Shown piece after piece: positions 24,628 to 34,896 of a DNA stretch of 64,000 nt (positions within the stretch are counted from its first letter, which is position 1; each line of letters begins with the position of its first letter). Made by a program: the position numbers and the translations under genes. Source of the DNA: Diplodia intermedia (taxonomy: Eukaryota > Ascomycota > Dothideomycetes > Botryosphaeriales > Botryosphaeriaceae); assembly GCA_021495925.1 (NCBI GenBank), contig JAKEKT010000085.1, positions 97,170-161,169 on the forward strand, written 5' to 3'. Below the pieces are notes generated by a model that saw only the letters and a program-made list of their open reading frames with translations, was not told where the DNA came from and ran no database searches.

Positions 24628-26189
24628 ATGTCCAGCCCAGTTGAAACGGACGCTCACAGCGCACCACGCGGGGCGACTACAGCCTCGAAGCCCTTTCCAG
24701 CTAATGAGAAAGCCGAGAAGCTACGAAATGTGTTTGACAAGAACTTCAGGTCAATAACTGCGCCTGTCAAGCATGACCTTGTGTCAGTCCTCTTGCTTTC
24801 TTGGGAGCCGAAGGATTCTGACATGGATGTCTCCGCGGAGGTTCGTATTAGCCCTTGTTGTCTCCACAATAGTTTAGGAAGGCGAACTGACGGTGAGAAG
24901 CTCGATGAACTCGCTTTAGTGTTCAGAGACGAATACCAGTTCGACGTTCAGAAGAAACTTTTGAAGGAGAGTGTAAAGGTGAAACATCAACTTGATGGAA
25001 TCCTCGCGGATTTCATGTATCGGACCGACGAGGTCCATAATCTCGGCATCGTCTATTATGCCGGTCATGGCTTCCGCGGCGAGGAGTTTGGGCAGCTCAA
25101 CCTGACGAAGTAAGCAATGAAGAGCGTGCCTTGTCGAGAGCGGAAAACCTGACATTCCTGAATAGCAACTCAAGCCAGCAATCCCGGCAACCAGACCAAC
25201 GCCGTCGCAATGCCGTTGCATGGCACGCAGCTGAGCACAGATTCATGAGATGCAACGCCGACATTCTCGTAATATTCGATTGTTGCGAGGCAGGTGCTCT
25301 TCGAGCGAGCTCTCGGGGATCTGTGGGCCATAGCTTTGAGTTCCTGGGGGCATGTGATAGGGCTGAATACACGCCTGGTCCAGGACGACAATCATTCACA
25401 TCTGCACTGATATGGGCCCTCCGCAAACTGAAAGACTCTTCGCGGGCTGGATTCGATTCCGCCGAGTTGAGGGAGAGGATCATCAGCGCACCAAATGCAG
25501 ACGGCGAGCGGCTGCTTCCGGTGCTTTTCCCAAGAGACTTCCTTAGTTTCGATCATGTCTGGATATACCCAAAGGAATTGGATCAGCCCCAGCCAGCTGC
25601 CGAAAACGCCTCCACGCGAGTGTACCGGGAAAACCGGCCGCCCATGGACTACCTCGACTTGCGATTCAGATTCAGCAAACACCAGAACGAGGACCAGGTT
25701 AAGCGACTGGCCGACTTGTTGAGTCAATTCGCAAGGGAACAGGGAAGTAGCTTGGGGCTAGGCCACGTCGAGCTTCGCCAGTATGCCAGCATGTTCAAGG
25801 ATTATGCGCAGACTTGCATAAAGAAGAGAAAGTTTGAGCGTCGCGGCTCCACGACCACAATTTGCATCAAGAACGGAGACGATCATGAGACTATGGTGGA
25901 AGCGGAAGTTATTCAAGGCGATCTTCCCGGGGAGCAGAAGATCCTTTTCCGGCCTGCTGTCCAACAGCTCGTTGATCAAGTGTGGGCCAGGTCCCGACAA
26001 TTGACCTTGAGGAAAGTCGCAATCGTTGGCGGGTCGTTTACGGCTGGAGTAATGTGCACGTTGTTCTTCTGGCATCTATTCTTCTTTGTCCCTCACGCGC
26101 AGCTTCTACAGTTGTGGGAGTTTTGGGGTACCCGTGGGTTCTATCCGGGGAGACCGTTGATGGTGGGAGGACCTGGTATCTGCTACTAG
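24628..26189 (+). CDS. membrane-anchored caspase-like (peptidase C14) protein
   Basis: Exons 24628-24840, 24898-25109 and 25166-26189 give 482 residues. A caspase-type p20 fold is evident: SVLLLSW strand, DELALVFRDEYQF helix, then catalytic His128 in YYAGHGF and the Cys pair 181-182 in VIFDCCEAG; Cys182 aligns with the nucleophile of metacaspase D-x-C motifs. An APGPGR-like YTPGPGRQSFTSAL segment, seen in fungal caspase-domain proteins of self/non-self and cell-death contexts, follows. The C-terminal 200 residues have no known domain but end with a membrane segment (about VAIVGGSFTAGVMCTLFFWHLFFF). No NACHT or NB-ARC domain is encoded here. Role is inferred only: a signalling or death-associated protease, or a pseudo-protease scaffold. 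The first intron (57 nt) is a multiple of three and stop-free, so a retained form would stay open. Confidence 0.8.
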
Positions 26190-26252
26190 TCAACATTCGA
26201 ATACCGTTCCAAGCAATGTTTGAGAATTTCCCACTCGAAAACCATACCCTCA

Positions 26253-26369
26253 CTCCCTACCCTCGCTCCCTACCCTCGCTCCCTACCCTCGCTCCCTACC
26301 CTCGCTCCCTACCCTCGCTCCCTACCCTCGCTCCCTACCCTCGCTCCCTACCCTCGCTCCCTACCCTCG
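26253..26369. repeat. 13-bp minisatellite, nine perfect copies
   Basis: Nine head-to-tail copies of CTCCCTACCCTCG occupy 117 bp, with degenerate half-units on both sides. The array lies 63 bp beyond the caspase-like stop codon. It overlaps the end of the convergent dienelactone hydrolase gene: that gene's stop codon (26348-26350) lies in the eighth copy. Confidence 0.95.
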
Positions 26370-27429
26370 CTCCCCACCATCACTCTCCCCCTCACCTCCC
26401 CAAACCTCGCCCCAAACCACCTCAACGCCTGCTCCTCCGCCTCCAACCCCTTCCTCCCCTCCGCCTCATCCTCCCTATTCCCCCTAATCGCCCAGCCATG
26501 ATGACACCCCTCATACCACACCACCTCATGCCTCTGCCCCTCTTCTCTCACCTTCCTCTCCAAAACCGCCCTCGCCACGTCCACATCCCCCTTCGGAAAC
26601 ATCTTATCAACCGCCGCGGCCGCCACGCTCAGCGGCAAGCGCACCGCCTCGACGTCCTCGGGCACGCGCACATTCGCCGGATGCGCCGTGAAGACGGCGT
26701 CAACCAACGACAACGGCTGCCTCTTCCCCGACGACTCCACCTCGACGCGATCCGCCTCGCGGTCCGCCGCGAGCTGGAAGCACCAGTGGCCGCCCCAGCA
26801 GAAGCCCGCGGCGGCGACGGGCAGGGACGCGGTCCGAGGGTCCGCGCGGATGGCGGCGAGGAAGGGGTGCAGGCGGGCGCGGACGGCGGCGTCGGTGTTG
26901 GCGCGGGCGAAGGGGAGCCACCACGAGGCGAGGCGGGCGAGGTGGTAGGCGCGCGAGAGGAGGGCGGTGAGGCCCGGGGTTTCGAGGTTGGCGAGGGAGG
27001 TGAGGAGGGAGGGGTCGAAGGCCATGCCTGTCGAGGGTTAGGATTGGGAGTGGGTTTGTGTTGGGATGGCGTTTATTGTTTTTGTTTTGTTTTTTGGTTT
27101 GCTTTGGTGGAAGGGATAGTGGTCGCCAGGTAGCATTTGAGCGGGTGGATCTGGGAATGATGGAAAAAGGAGCAAAACGGAAGAGACGTACCATCCTGCA
27201 GCTCCGGAAGGTAGACGAGGTAGTTGCCCTTTGCGGCATAAACGTCGGCGAGGATGCGGGTGTTGACCAATTCCCAGCCGAAGACGTCGGGAAGAATGAC
27301 GATGACGCCCTCAGGCTCGGTGCCTGCAGGCGGTGATGCGATGTAGCAGTCCAGGCCGTGAACCTTGTCAACCCGGCCGGAAGGAGTTCCGGTGTGGATC
27401 TCGCCTGCAGCACAGCACTGCTGGATCAT
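26348..27429 (-). CDS. dienelactone hydrolase family protein
   Basis: Minus strand, exon 1 27429-27192 and exon 2 27027-26348, intron 164 nt; 305 residues. The N-terminus (CCAAGEIHTGTPSGRV) and VIVILPDVFGW strand are typical of fungal dienelactone hydrolase-like alpha/beta hydrolases. The nucleophile is C156 in GFCWGGHW. The probable acid is D220 (AAVDKMFP) and the base H256 in CHHGW. Members hydrolyse cyclic ester or related compounds in the cytosol; many fungal paralogues have no known substrate. The last ten or so residues (SEGRERG end) are encoded by a 13-bp minisatellite, and the stop codon lies inside it, so the C-terminus probably varies between strains. Confidence 0.9.
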
Positions 27430-28296
27430 CGTGGTTGTTTTGAAATTCGTGGAGTTGAGGGAATTTCCGGGAAGGATTGAGGCGCAGCAAGAAAGACCGA
27501 AGTAGAGAAGAGACGGTTCACCAGAGAGTGAGTGCTTAGTGATTCCGTATGCAATGGGGAACGGGGGTGGTGCGACGCGGGGATGCTTCCAAGGAAGTCC
27601 TCTCTGGTAAGCGATTACAGCGAGGGCGATCTGGGCAGACGGAGGCAAGATAGCGGTGTTTGCGTAAAGAGAGCAAGTACGGGTGAGCCGGGAGGACGAC
27701 GAAGAAGCTGCGGTGGAACTTTAAAGTGTTCGGGGCCAATTTTTGCGGCGCAGGCTGCAGGATTTCCAAGCACGGGAGTGGCTGGGGCTAGATTCGAGGC
27801 AGATAAGTCCCGCCTTGCAAATGTCTTCGGTGGATTGGGCTCTGGGTTAGACGTCGGCAATGCAGACGACCTTGAGCGTGCCAAGCAGGTATATCAAGGC
27901 CTTTCCCATAGTTAAAGATGGGAAACTCAGTTCCCGCCTCGTCCCGTGGAGATTATGTACTTTCGCGGACTGTTTATATCTGTAGGTAAGACGTGGGTGA
28001 TGTAGACCTTTCTGAGCATGGCAAGCTTGCCGCACTGGATATCCACCATGTGGCAGCCAAAGAACGCGCTGCAGGTTGCAATCGTCTGGAGAATGGATGG
28101 CCGCATCAGTGCGGGAGTAAAGCTCTGCCAGGACGATGTTGGGGTGCAGATGGGCGAAGAAGCGAGCGGCCCAGGTTGTAGCGACGATGAGGCCGGCCAC
28201 GACTTTGCTTTTCGGACTTTATACGCGGTTAAGAAAATCGCGTCACCGCAGCCCTCTTCCTCCCCACCATCCACACGCTTCTTTGCACGCCCCAAA
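27430..28296. other. divergent intergenic region, 0.87 kb
   Basis: Shared upstream region of the minus-strand dienelactone hydrolase and the plus-strand methionine sulfoxide reductase gene. Only shadow-like frames. Confidence 0.5.
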
Positions 28297-29051
28297 ATGG
28301 TACAACTCACTGCCCCACCCAGCAAATGCCACGGCCCTGCCGACTGATCTCTCCTCGCAAAGGTCCACGCCGAATCCTCTACCTTCGCCGCCGGCCTGAC
28401 CAAGGCTGATGTCTACACTCAAGTCCTCGACCAGGCCAAGGCCCTGATGGACGGTCAGAGGAACTGGGTACGTGTAGCGTGAACGCGCACACACAACTGG
28501 AATACTGGATGCTCATCGTGCTTTGTTGAAGGTCTGGTACGCGCCTGCTCCCACTATCGTGACAACCCCGCTGCCCGCACCATCACGCCATATCGGGGAA
28601 CCAATGGTCGACCTGAGCTGACCGGACGTGCGACAGCAACACCGCCAACGTCGCCTCCCTCCTCTGGCACGCCTTGCACTCCCTCCCCGCGCCCTCGTCC
28701 GCCGTCAACTGGGCTGGCTTCTACGTCCTCGATCCCTCGGCCGCGGAACAATTGATCCTGGGCCCCTTCCAGGGCATGGTCGCCTGCCAGACCATCCGCT
28801 TCGGTAGAGGAGTGTGCGGCGCTGCAGCGGCGTCTCAGCAGACGCAGCTCGTGCCCGATGTTGAGAAGTTTCCCGGCCACATCGCCTGCGACGGCGCGAG
28901 CAAGAGCGAGATCGTGGTGCCGATAGTCCAGAATGGAAAGACTGTCGCCATCATTGATATTGACTGTGCGGAGCTGGAGGGCTTCGACGAGGAGGATAAG
29001 AAGTACCTGGAGGAGTTGGCCGCGCTGTTGGCAGGTTCGTGCGATTTCTAG
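28297..29051 (+). CDS. free methionine-R-sulfoxide reductase (GAF-domain fRMsr)
   Basis: Coding exons are 28297-28299 (ATG only), 28363-28467, 28532-28536 (5 nt, GTCTG) and 28637-29051, giving 175 residues. This unusual structure is forced by conservation: it yields M-VHAESSTF... and GQRNW-VC-NTANVASLLWHAL, the invariant start and NWVCN segment of the family, and every junction has GT and AG. Simpler joins break the frame. The GAF fold carries the three redox cysteines C88, C98 and C122, spaced as in the yeast enzyme (91, 101, 125). The enzyme reduces free methionine-R-sulfoxide with thioredoxin as donor, in oxidative-stress repair. Length matches the family (about 150-180). Confidence 0.9.
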
Positions 29052-30313
29052 AGGCAGGTCGTGGGAATGCGATGGCTACGCAGTCACGTCAAGCCTTGTT
29101 CTCGAAACGAATTCGACCCGCCCAACTTGCAAAGAGGATGGGATGAGCTTAGGTTTTCAATTGTCAGAAACAAGCTGTGCTCAATCGGCCTAGAACAGGG
29201 AGGTGCCCATCCTGCTGCATCGTCTGAATCAGACTATTCCAAGGCGGCCCAAAAAAGAAACAGAGAAAGCAAAAAGAGAGATAAGGCTGCTCGCCAGCCC
29301 AAGCAGTTTTAAGGATCTAATCGGCTATTGCTGGGGAACTTTACGATTGAACTCACATATGGCCAATCTGTTGCGGCACTTTCACTCCTCTGGAAACCTT
29401 TCGATCATCATCAGCAAGTTATGGATGGTTGCCAGGAGACTTCCTCTACTTTGCCCCAAGATTGAAGCCCTAACTTCTGAGGTAGTGTTCCAATCCTGTA
29501 TTAAACCCAGCCTAGCTATGAACGTGAGACAATCCTCCTTTCCCCAGGCAACTATGTCGTTGCGGAACCACGCTAGCAGTGAACCCTAAGTGTAGGCTGG
29601 TGAGGGTTTTTGGAGGACAAAAGGCTCGCATGAATAGGATCTTTGCACTCGAAGCCATGCCTTCTTTCTGAATCGTGTCTCAGTGTCAAAGCCCGACAGC
29701 CGCGAAGAACGCCAAACAGTCAGAAGAGCGATGAGGCAATACTGGTCCTCGTCAAAAGTGAATGGATCAAAGATTTCTACTTTGTCGCGACAACCTTGAA
29801 TATTTCAGCAAATCGTCCAACCCAATCAGCCTCATCACCGAAGCCCGCCCCGCGCAAATCTAGAATCTCTAGAGATATCCGTGGTAGCACATGTACAACA
29901 TAAAGATTCGTTTTCTTTCGTCTCCAAGGGATCTCCGTGCCCGGACAATTCGACAGCGCAAAGACCGACACTCCCGCGCATGCGATCTCATCTACACGAT
30001 GCTCATCACCCACGCCCGACACTGGGTCGAGCACCGTATGCCGTATCTCATCATGACCCGCCACCACGCCCAGCTTTGATTCGAAGCTCTCATCGCAGAG
30101 AGAATGTATGCCACCATTCAAACGCCGATACGATGCCCATGACCTTGCCCGATAAAGGTATAAGCCGCCTCTTTGCTGATTCCCCCGCTCCCAAGAAAGA
30201 ACGCCTTCCCCCCCAGCCCATTATCATATTACATATCCACAGTAGTAGTAGTAGCCCAACGGCACCGCCCCCATCCCTCTTCACCACACACACGCACACG
30301 CACACGCACGCGC
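29052..30313. other. intergenic, 1.26 kb, no confident gene
   Basis: Contains moderately long frames (plus 29203-29589; minus 30121-29777, 114 codons) without family resemblance. A short (AC/GC) alternating tract lies at about 30287-30311. I could not support a gene. Confidence 0.45.
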
Positions 30314-31225
30314 TCAATGCATATGCAGCTCATCCTCCCTCCTCTCCTCCTCATCATCATCGCTATCGCTCACCTCCTCCCAATTCGCCAAGCGCCTCAG
30401 CATGCGGTTCTCGGCCTTCAGCTCGCGAATCTTGCGCTCGTAGCCGAGGCCGGCGTCGGCGCTCTCCTTGAGGGCGTGGCGGGCGAACTGGGCGACGCGG
30501 CCGAGGCCGGCCTGCCAGTCCTGGTGCTCGAGGCGCAGCTCGAGGTTGGCCTGGCGCTCGCGCTCGAGCAGGGCGTTGTAGTGGGCGTGCAGCGCCAGCA
30601 TGGCGTCGTGCTGCTGGTGCGCGTACGGCCGCAGCTTCTCCACCACCAGCGCCAGGCTCGTCTCGTAGTCCTGCACCAGCCCGCGCAGCGCGTTGTTCTG
30701 CGCGTCCAGCGACCCCGCCGTGCCGTGCGCCGCCTGCAGCGACGCGCGCAGGTTGTTGATCTCGGCCGCTTGCTGCCGCGACGTCGCCGCCGCGAGGTCG
30801 CCGTTCACTTGGGCGATGGTGGGCGAGGTGCCTTCTTGTGCGGCGCGGGCCTTGTGGGTGGGAGGGGCAAAGGGTTAGCGATGGTGGTGGTGGTGGTGTT
30901 GTTGTTGTTTTGCGGGAGGAGGGGAAGAGGAGGGGTGCGTTTGTTGGGCGGGAGGAGGATGGGGGCGGTGACGCACTTGGATCTGCTGCACGCTGTTCAT
31001 GATGTTGGCCGTCTGGCTCCGGTTCTCCTGCAGCACGTCGCTGAGCTGCTGCACGACCTGCCACAGGTGGTTCATGTCGGTCTGGTGGCCGCCGCTCAGC
31101 AGGCCGTTCACCAGGTTCGGCATGCCGCCGGAGCCATTGGGCTGGTGGCCGGAGCCCGGGGCGGGGGGTTGACGCGGGAGAGAGTTTGCCATGCCGTTCG
31201 TAGCGTCAATGTAGGCGTTGCTCAT
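30314..31225 (-). CDS. conserved-looking coiled-coil protein of unknown function
   Basis: Minus strand, exon 1 31225-30977 and exon 2 30850-30314, joined in phase 0; 261 residues. The start is the ATG opening MSNAYIDATNG. A Gly/Pro/Asn-rich first 45 residues is followed by HLWQVVQQLSDVLQENR and a long helical, coiled-coil region (about 95-245, rich in Q, A, L, E), including ERKIRELKAENRMLRRLANWEEV. It closes with an acidic tail (SDSDDDEEERREDE). No catalytic motif, signal peptide or membrane segment. The layout suggests a scaffold or nuclear/cytoskeletal adaptor, but no function can be assigned. Confidence 0.82.
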
Positions 31226-31977
31226 GCTCCTCGGGAGGGGAGGCACGCAGGGGAGGCGGAGGCGGTCGTGGCGCGGCCGGAGGAGCTACCGCCGCTGCTC
31301 TGGGTCCGGCGCGCTAGATGCGGAGCTTCGAGGGCGCGTCTTGGTCGATTCGGGCGCAGCGATGCGCGATTACGAGTGGAACGGTGGTGCGGGAATGACT
31401 GCTGCGCGAAAGTGCGGACGGCGGGTAGCTTGGTAGTCGGATCGTCGAGTGCTTCCTGGGCCGGGAGCGTGAGCGCCGTGGGTTGGCACGTTGCGCGCTG
31501 TCCACGTTCGGCGCCAAAGCCGCATCGCGGTCCAACACCCAAGCTCGTCGGTCCCTGGTTTTTCCCGAGCCGCCGTTGCTTGCAGCCCTGCAAGGGGCCC
31601 GTGCGCTCTCTGTTCCACCACCGCCCGTCGTAGTTGCAACTATCCGATTTACATTCATCACATTTGGAACTAAATACGAAGCCTTCTAATTGAATGCTCG
31701 TTCTCGTGACTACTAAAGTTTCTTCATTGGAACTCTTTTTCATTTTGCGGGACGAATCGGATCGAATCCACCCCCGCCTTCTCATGAAGCCACCGCTTTA
31801 GTAGGTAGGCTTTGGGGTAGCACTGCTTCTCCCGACTCCGGTTGTTTACGCCTGTTAACGAACTTCATGCTCCAAACGCCGCAGCACGACTCGGAAAACA
31901 TCTCACCATTCAAGTTCCCCAGCTTCACCAAAAGGGTATCACTTCGCAACCACCCGCTCTCCCTCGAGCTCCGCCCC
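31226..31977. other. intergenic, 0.75 kb
   Basis: Promoter of the coiled-coil gene and 3' flank of the Fta4 gene (both minus strand). No gene seen. Confidence 0.5.
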
Positions 31978-32932
31978 TCAGCCCTCCAACAACCCCCTCA
32001 ACTTCTCCCTCTCCATCTCCCTACTCCTCGCACCACCCACAACCCCATCCCCCTCCCGCCCCCCTTCCAACCCCTCCGCCCACGCCCCCACCCTCGCACC
32101 CACCCTGACCCCCAAAGTCTTCGCCTCCGCAACGCCCCTGCCCAGCTCCCCATCCCTCGTCACCAGATTCACCTGCACGTTCGCCCTCGGCGCCGCGAGC
32201 GCGCCCACCCGCTCCCTCACATCCCTGCACCGCTCCAGCCGCCCGAGCGCCGCCCGCCTGCGTTCGTCCAGCTCCTGCAGGCGCGCGACAAGGGTTTCGT
32301 AACGCGCGGCGGCGGCCGCGTCGTCCGCGTCGTCCGTTGCTGCTTCTGCCCAGGTGGGTGGGAGGGCGGCGATGGTGGAGGGGGCGGTGAGGTCGGCGGA
32401 GGGGTCGTCGAGCGGGGTTGATGTGAGGGTTTGCTGGTCGGGGTGGAGGGAGGGATCGTCTTGGTGGGCGATGGAGAGGGGCGGGGCGCCGGCGGTCCAG
32501 TAGAGGGCGTCGATTTGTTCGGCGACGTGGCGGATGGCTAGCGATGGGTAGGCGGATTTGGTGTGCCGGCGGAGGAGGCGGTTGACTGGTTGGTTGATGG
32601 AGTCAGGATGGGTGCTGTGGATCGTGAAATCGGAGAGACTGGGATGTGAAGGAGTGCGGTGCATAGCCGGAGCTGAGTGCGGCGGAATGTGATGTATTTT
32701 GCGAATGGGGTTCAGGGCGAGGGTATCTGACAATGGGAACTAGATTTGCATGGAGTAATAAGGAATTACCTTCTCTGATGACATCCTTCATCACATTGTC
32801 TGGAATGTCAGATGCGTCCAAGTTGCCGGCTCTCCATCTTTCTGGAGCTTGCAGCGGCTGTGACAAGATACGCGTCTGCGTGCGCAAGAACGCCGACTTG
32901 AGGCTGATGACGGTATTGCTATTTGTTGACAT
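31978..32932 (-). CDS. fta4: Fta4-family kinetochore (Sim4 complex) subunit
   Basis: Minus strand, exon 1 32932-32770 and exon 2 32585-31978 (intron 184 nt); 256 residues. Joining gives VISLKSAFLRTQTRILSQPL, then DVIREVNRLLRRHTKSAYPSLAIRHVAEQIDALYW, and near the end VNLVTRDGELG. These are the conserved segments I associate with the Fta4 family (Sim4/CCAN complex; Nkp1 in budding yeast). The protein should sit in the inner kinetochore at centromeres. The middle (about 100-150) is low-complexity. The assignment rests on remembered motifs, so it is less secure than for the enzymes. It is divergent from TOM22 with 356 bp between start codons. Confidence 0.72.
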
Positions 32933-33288
32933 TGGTGCAATCAAGTCCGCAGCGCAGCTACTTCTTCGCTCACGATCGAAATGTTGAAAAAGTCAAGGAA
33001 CTTTTGTAAGCCGCGAGTTAATGTTGTCGCGCAATGGACGACGGGAGACGCGTCGAAGGAAGGCAATGACGCACGTGCATCGACGTCCACTTCCCCGTCG
33101 ATCGGCGAAAAGCGCGGGTCGGGGAAGAAAAGTTGGCCGCCGAGCTCTACCGCAGCATCATCGCCGCAACCACCGACTCTCTCCATCATCCATCAACCTC
33201 AACCCCCACCCCCCGGCCAATCCGACCTCCATCTTCGGACCTCTCTTCTCCCTCGCCCCATCCTCGCGAACCCGTACGATCCGCCAAA
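32933..33288. promoter_or_regulatory. bidirectional promoter region between fta4 and TOM22
   Basis: The 356 bp between the two divergent start codons must hold both promoters. No TATA box is evident on either side. Confidence 0.5.
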
Positions 33289-33975
33289 ATGGTCAAGCTT
33301 GAGGAAGGTGCGTAATCGACACAAAGAGCTTGCCGTCACTCTACAATCTCTTCCCCACATCGCGCTGACCAAACCCCTTCCCGAAAACGCAGTCCCCGAC
33401 GAGGAGCTCTACGCCGAGCAGACCGGCCCCAACGCGGGCGAGGACGACTGGGACGACGCGTCGTCGACGACGTCGGACGCGGACAGCGACGTGTCGTCGC
33501 TGGTGCCGGACGAGGAGACGCTGTGGGAGCGCGTCGCGGCGCTGCAGGACATTGTGCCCGCGCACCAGCGCCGCTTCGCCGCAAAGTCGTACGGCAACGT
33601 CTCGTCGTGGCTGGGGACGGGCCTGCGCGTCGGCGCAAAGTGCCTGTGGGTCGTCGGCAGCAGCGCCCTGCTGCTCGGCGTGCCCTGGGCCCTCGCCTAC
33701 GCCGAGGAGCAGCAGATGATCGAGATGGAGCGCGAGATGAAGATGCAGCAGAGCGCGAACGAGGTTGGTGTTTTTTTTTTTTTTTTTGTTCTCCCGTTTT
33801 GATTCTATTCCCCCGGTTTCCTTTCCCTCTCTACAGGCGGTGGCTGGCCCGGTGCCTGGGGATGGGTGTGACAGGTGTATCCCCATGTTGCACGTAGCTG
33901 ACATCTTCCCCCCTACAGCTTCTGGCTCCCGGTAGCGCAACCCAGCAGCCTGCTGAGGCTCGCCCGGCTTTGTAA
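33289..33975 (+). CDS. TOM22: TOM22, mitochondrial outer-membrane import receptor
   Basis: Exons 33289-33307, 33393-33763 and 33919-33975 give 148 residues. The N-terminal cytosolic half is very acidic (DEELYAEQ, EDDWDDASS, DADSDVSS). ETLWERVAALQDIVPAHQRR leads to a single membrane segment at about 88-110 (KCLWVVGSSALLLGVPWALAYA), followed by a short Met/Glu/Gln-rich intermembrane-space tail. This is the standard Tom22 layout: central receptor and organiser of the TOM complex, binding presequences. Intron 2 contains a 17-T run just after the donor. TOM40 lies 0.92 kb downstream in convergent orientation. Confidence 0.93.
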
Positions 33976-34896
33976 GCGCGCACCGGTCCTAATCCGGAAA
34001 TATATATCGTCGACAACTCCAGTCATTCGGGAGGGGAAAGATCGGAAGAGACCAAAAAAGAGGCCATCTCTTTGTACAAACAATCTGGGAATGAAGAGGA
34101 GCGGGCGCAGTTTTTTGTCTTCGTCTGCGAGGGCAGCCGGGCCTGGGTAATGGAAGAATCATCCAAAGGGACGAAGTTCTTCTGTCACGAATGCGCTTGC
34201 TCTTGGCTTGGGAAAGCAGCGAATAATGGCCGATCTCACCTGTATTATCAACGTTTCTCAGCTCATTTGCCAATGCGAAAGTTTCAAAATCCTCGCAAGC
34301 TTCGATGACGTCAGACGTGTTTCGGGCTGCCACTGCAGTTGAGTAGGAGAAGCTTTTTTTCGTCTGCATGCTACACAGTATATGTACAATATCCACAACC
34401 GCGCCCGCCGTCGCCTTTTTTGCCATCTCTAGTCCAAGGGGGAGCTCGCGTGCTTTACATTTGGCGAGCTTGTCGTGTTCGTAGCCACGTAAGGAAAAGG
34501 CGCTACCCTCGGAACCCATATCTCGATTTGTGCATGCGTGAAAGAAGACGGCCAATTAGAGACGGCGCAATTAACCGAGGATAGAAAAAGAAACTCGCGC
34601 GTGCGTCGTGGGCCGGGGTAGTTGCAGACCTAGAAAGAGGAATACCTGAAACCGCGCGTTGGAAAACAGACGTCTATCAAGCGACCAAAGGGAAAGCCAG
34701 TGCCTATTTCATCGCTCACAATATTCCCGCATCCGCCAAATCCGAGCTTGCAAAGATCCCCAGAAACAAGCGCGCCCGATGCAGGTTTTGGTAATACAGC
34801 CGAGGTATGGTATGAAAGAGAAAAGTTTATGCCGTACACGAGGGGGGTAGAGACATGATGGCAATGTCCCTAGCCAAAGAGGGGAGATGTCGTCGT
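33976..34896. other. intergenic between convergent TOM22 and TOM40
   Basis: 0.92 kb with 3' flanks of both genes. A 188-codon minus-strand frame is present but has no domain, targeting signal or codon bias like its neighbours; not called. Confidence 0.5.

Noticed and set aside
26253..26369. Telomere-like repeat
   Set aside because: The unit is 13 bp (CTCCCTACCCTCG), not the fungal TTAGGG/CCCTAA hexamer, and lies among ordinary genes.
29777..30121. 114-codon minus-strand frame as a gene
   Set aside because: Partly protein-like but with no start context, homologue memory or splice partner I could defend.
30173..31633. 486-codon plus-strand frame opposite the coiled-coil gene
   Set aside because: Low-complexity Leu/Arg/Val antisense sequence; the minus strand has a spliced, protein-like product.
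33989..34555. 188-codon minus-strand frame between TOM22 and TOM40
   Set aside because: Lies in 3' flanks, lacks the codon bias of neighbours and any domain.
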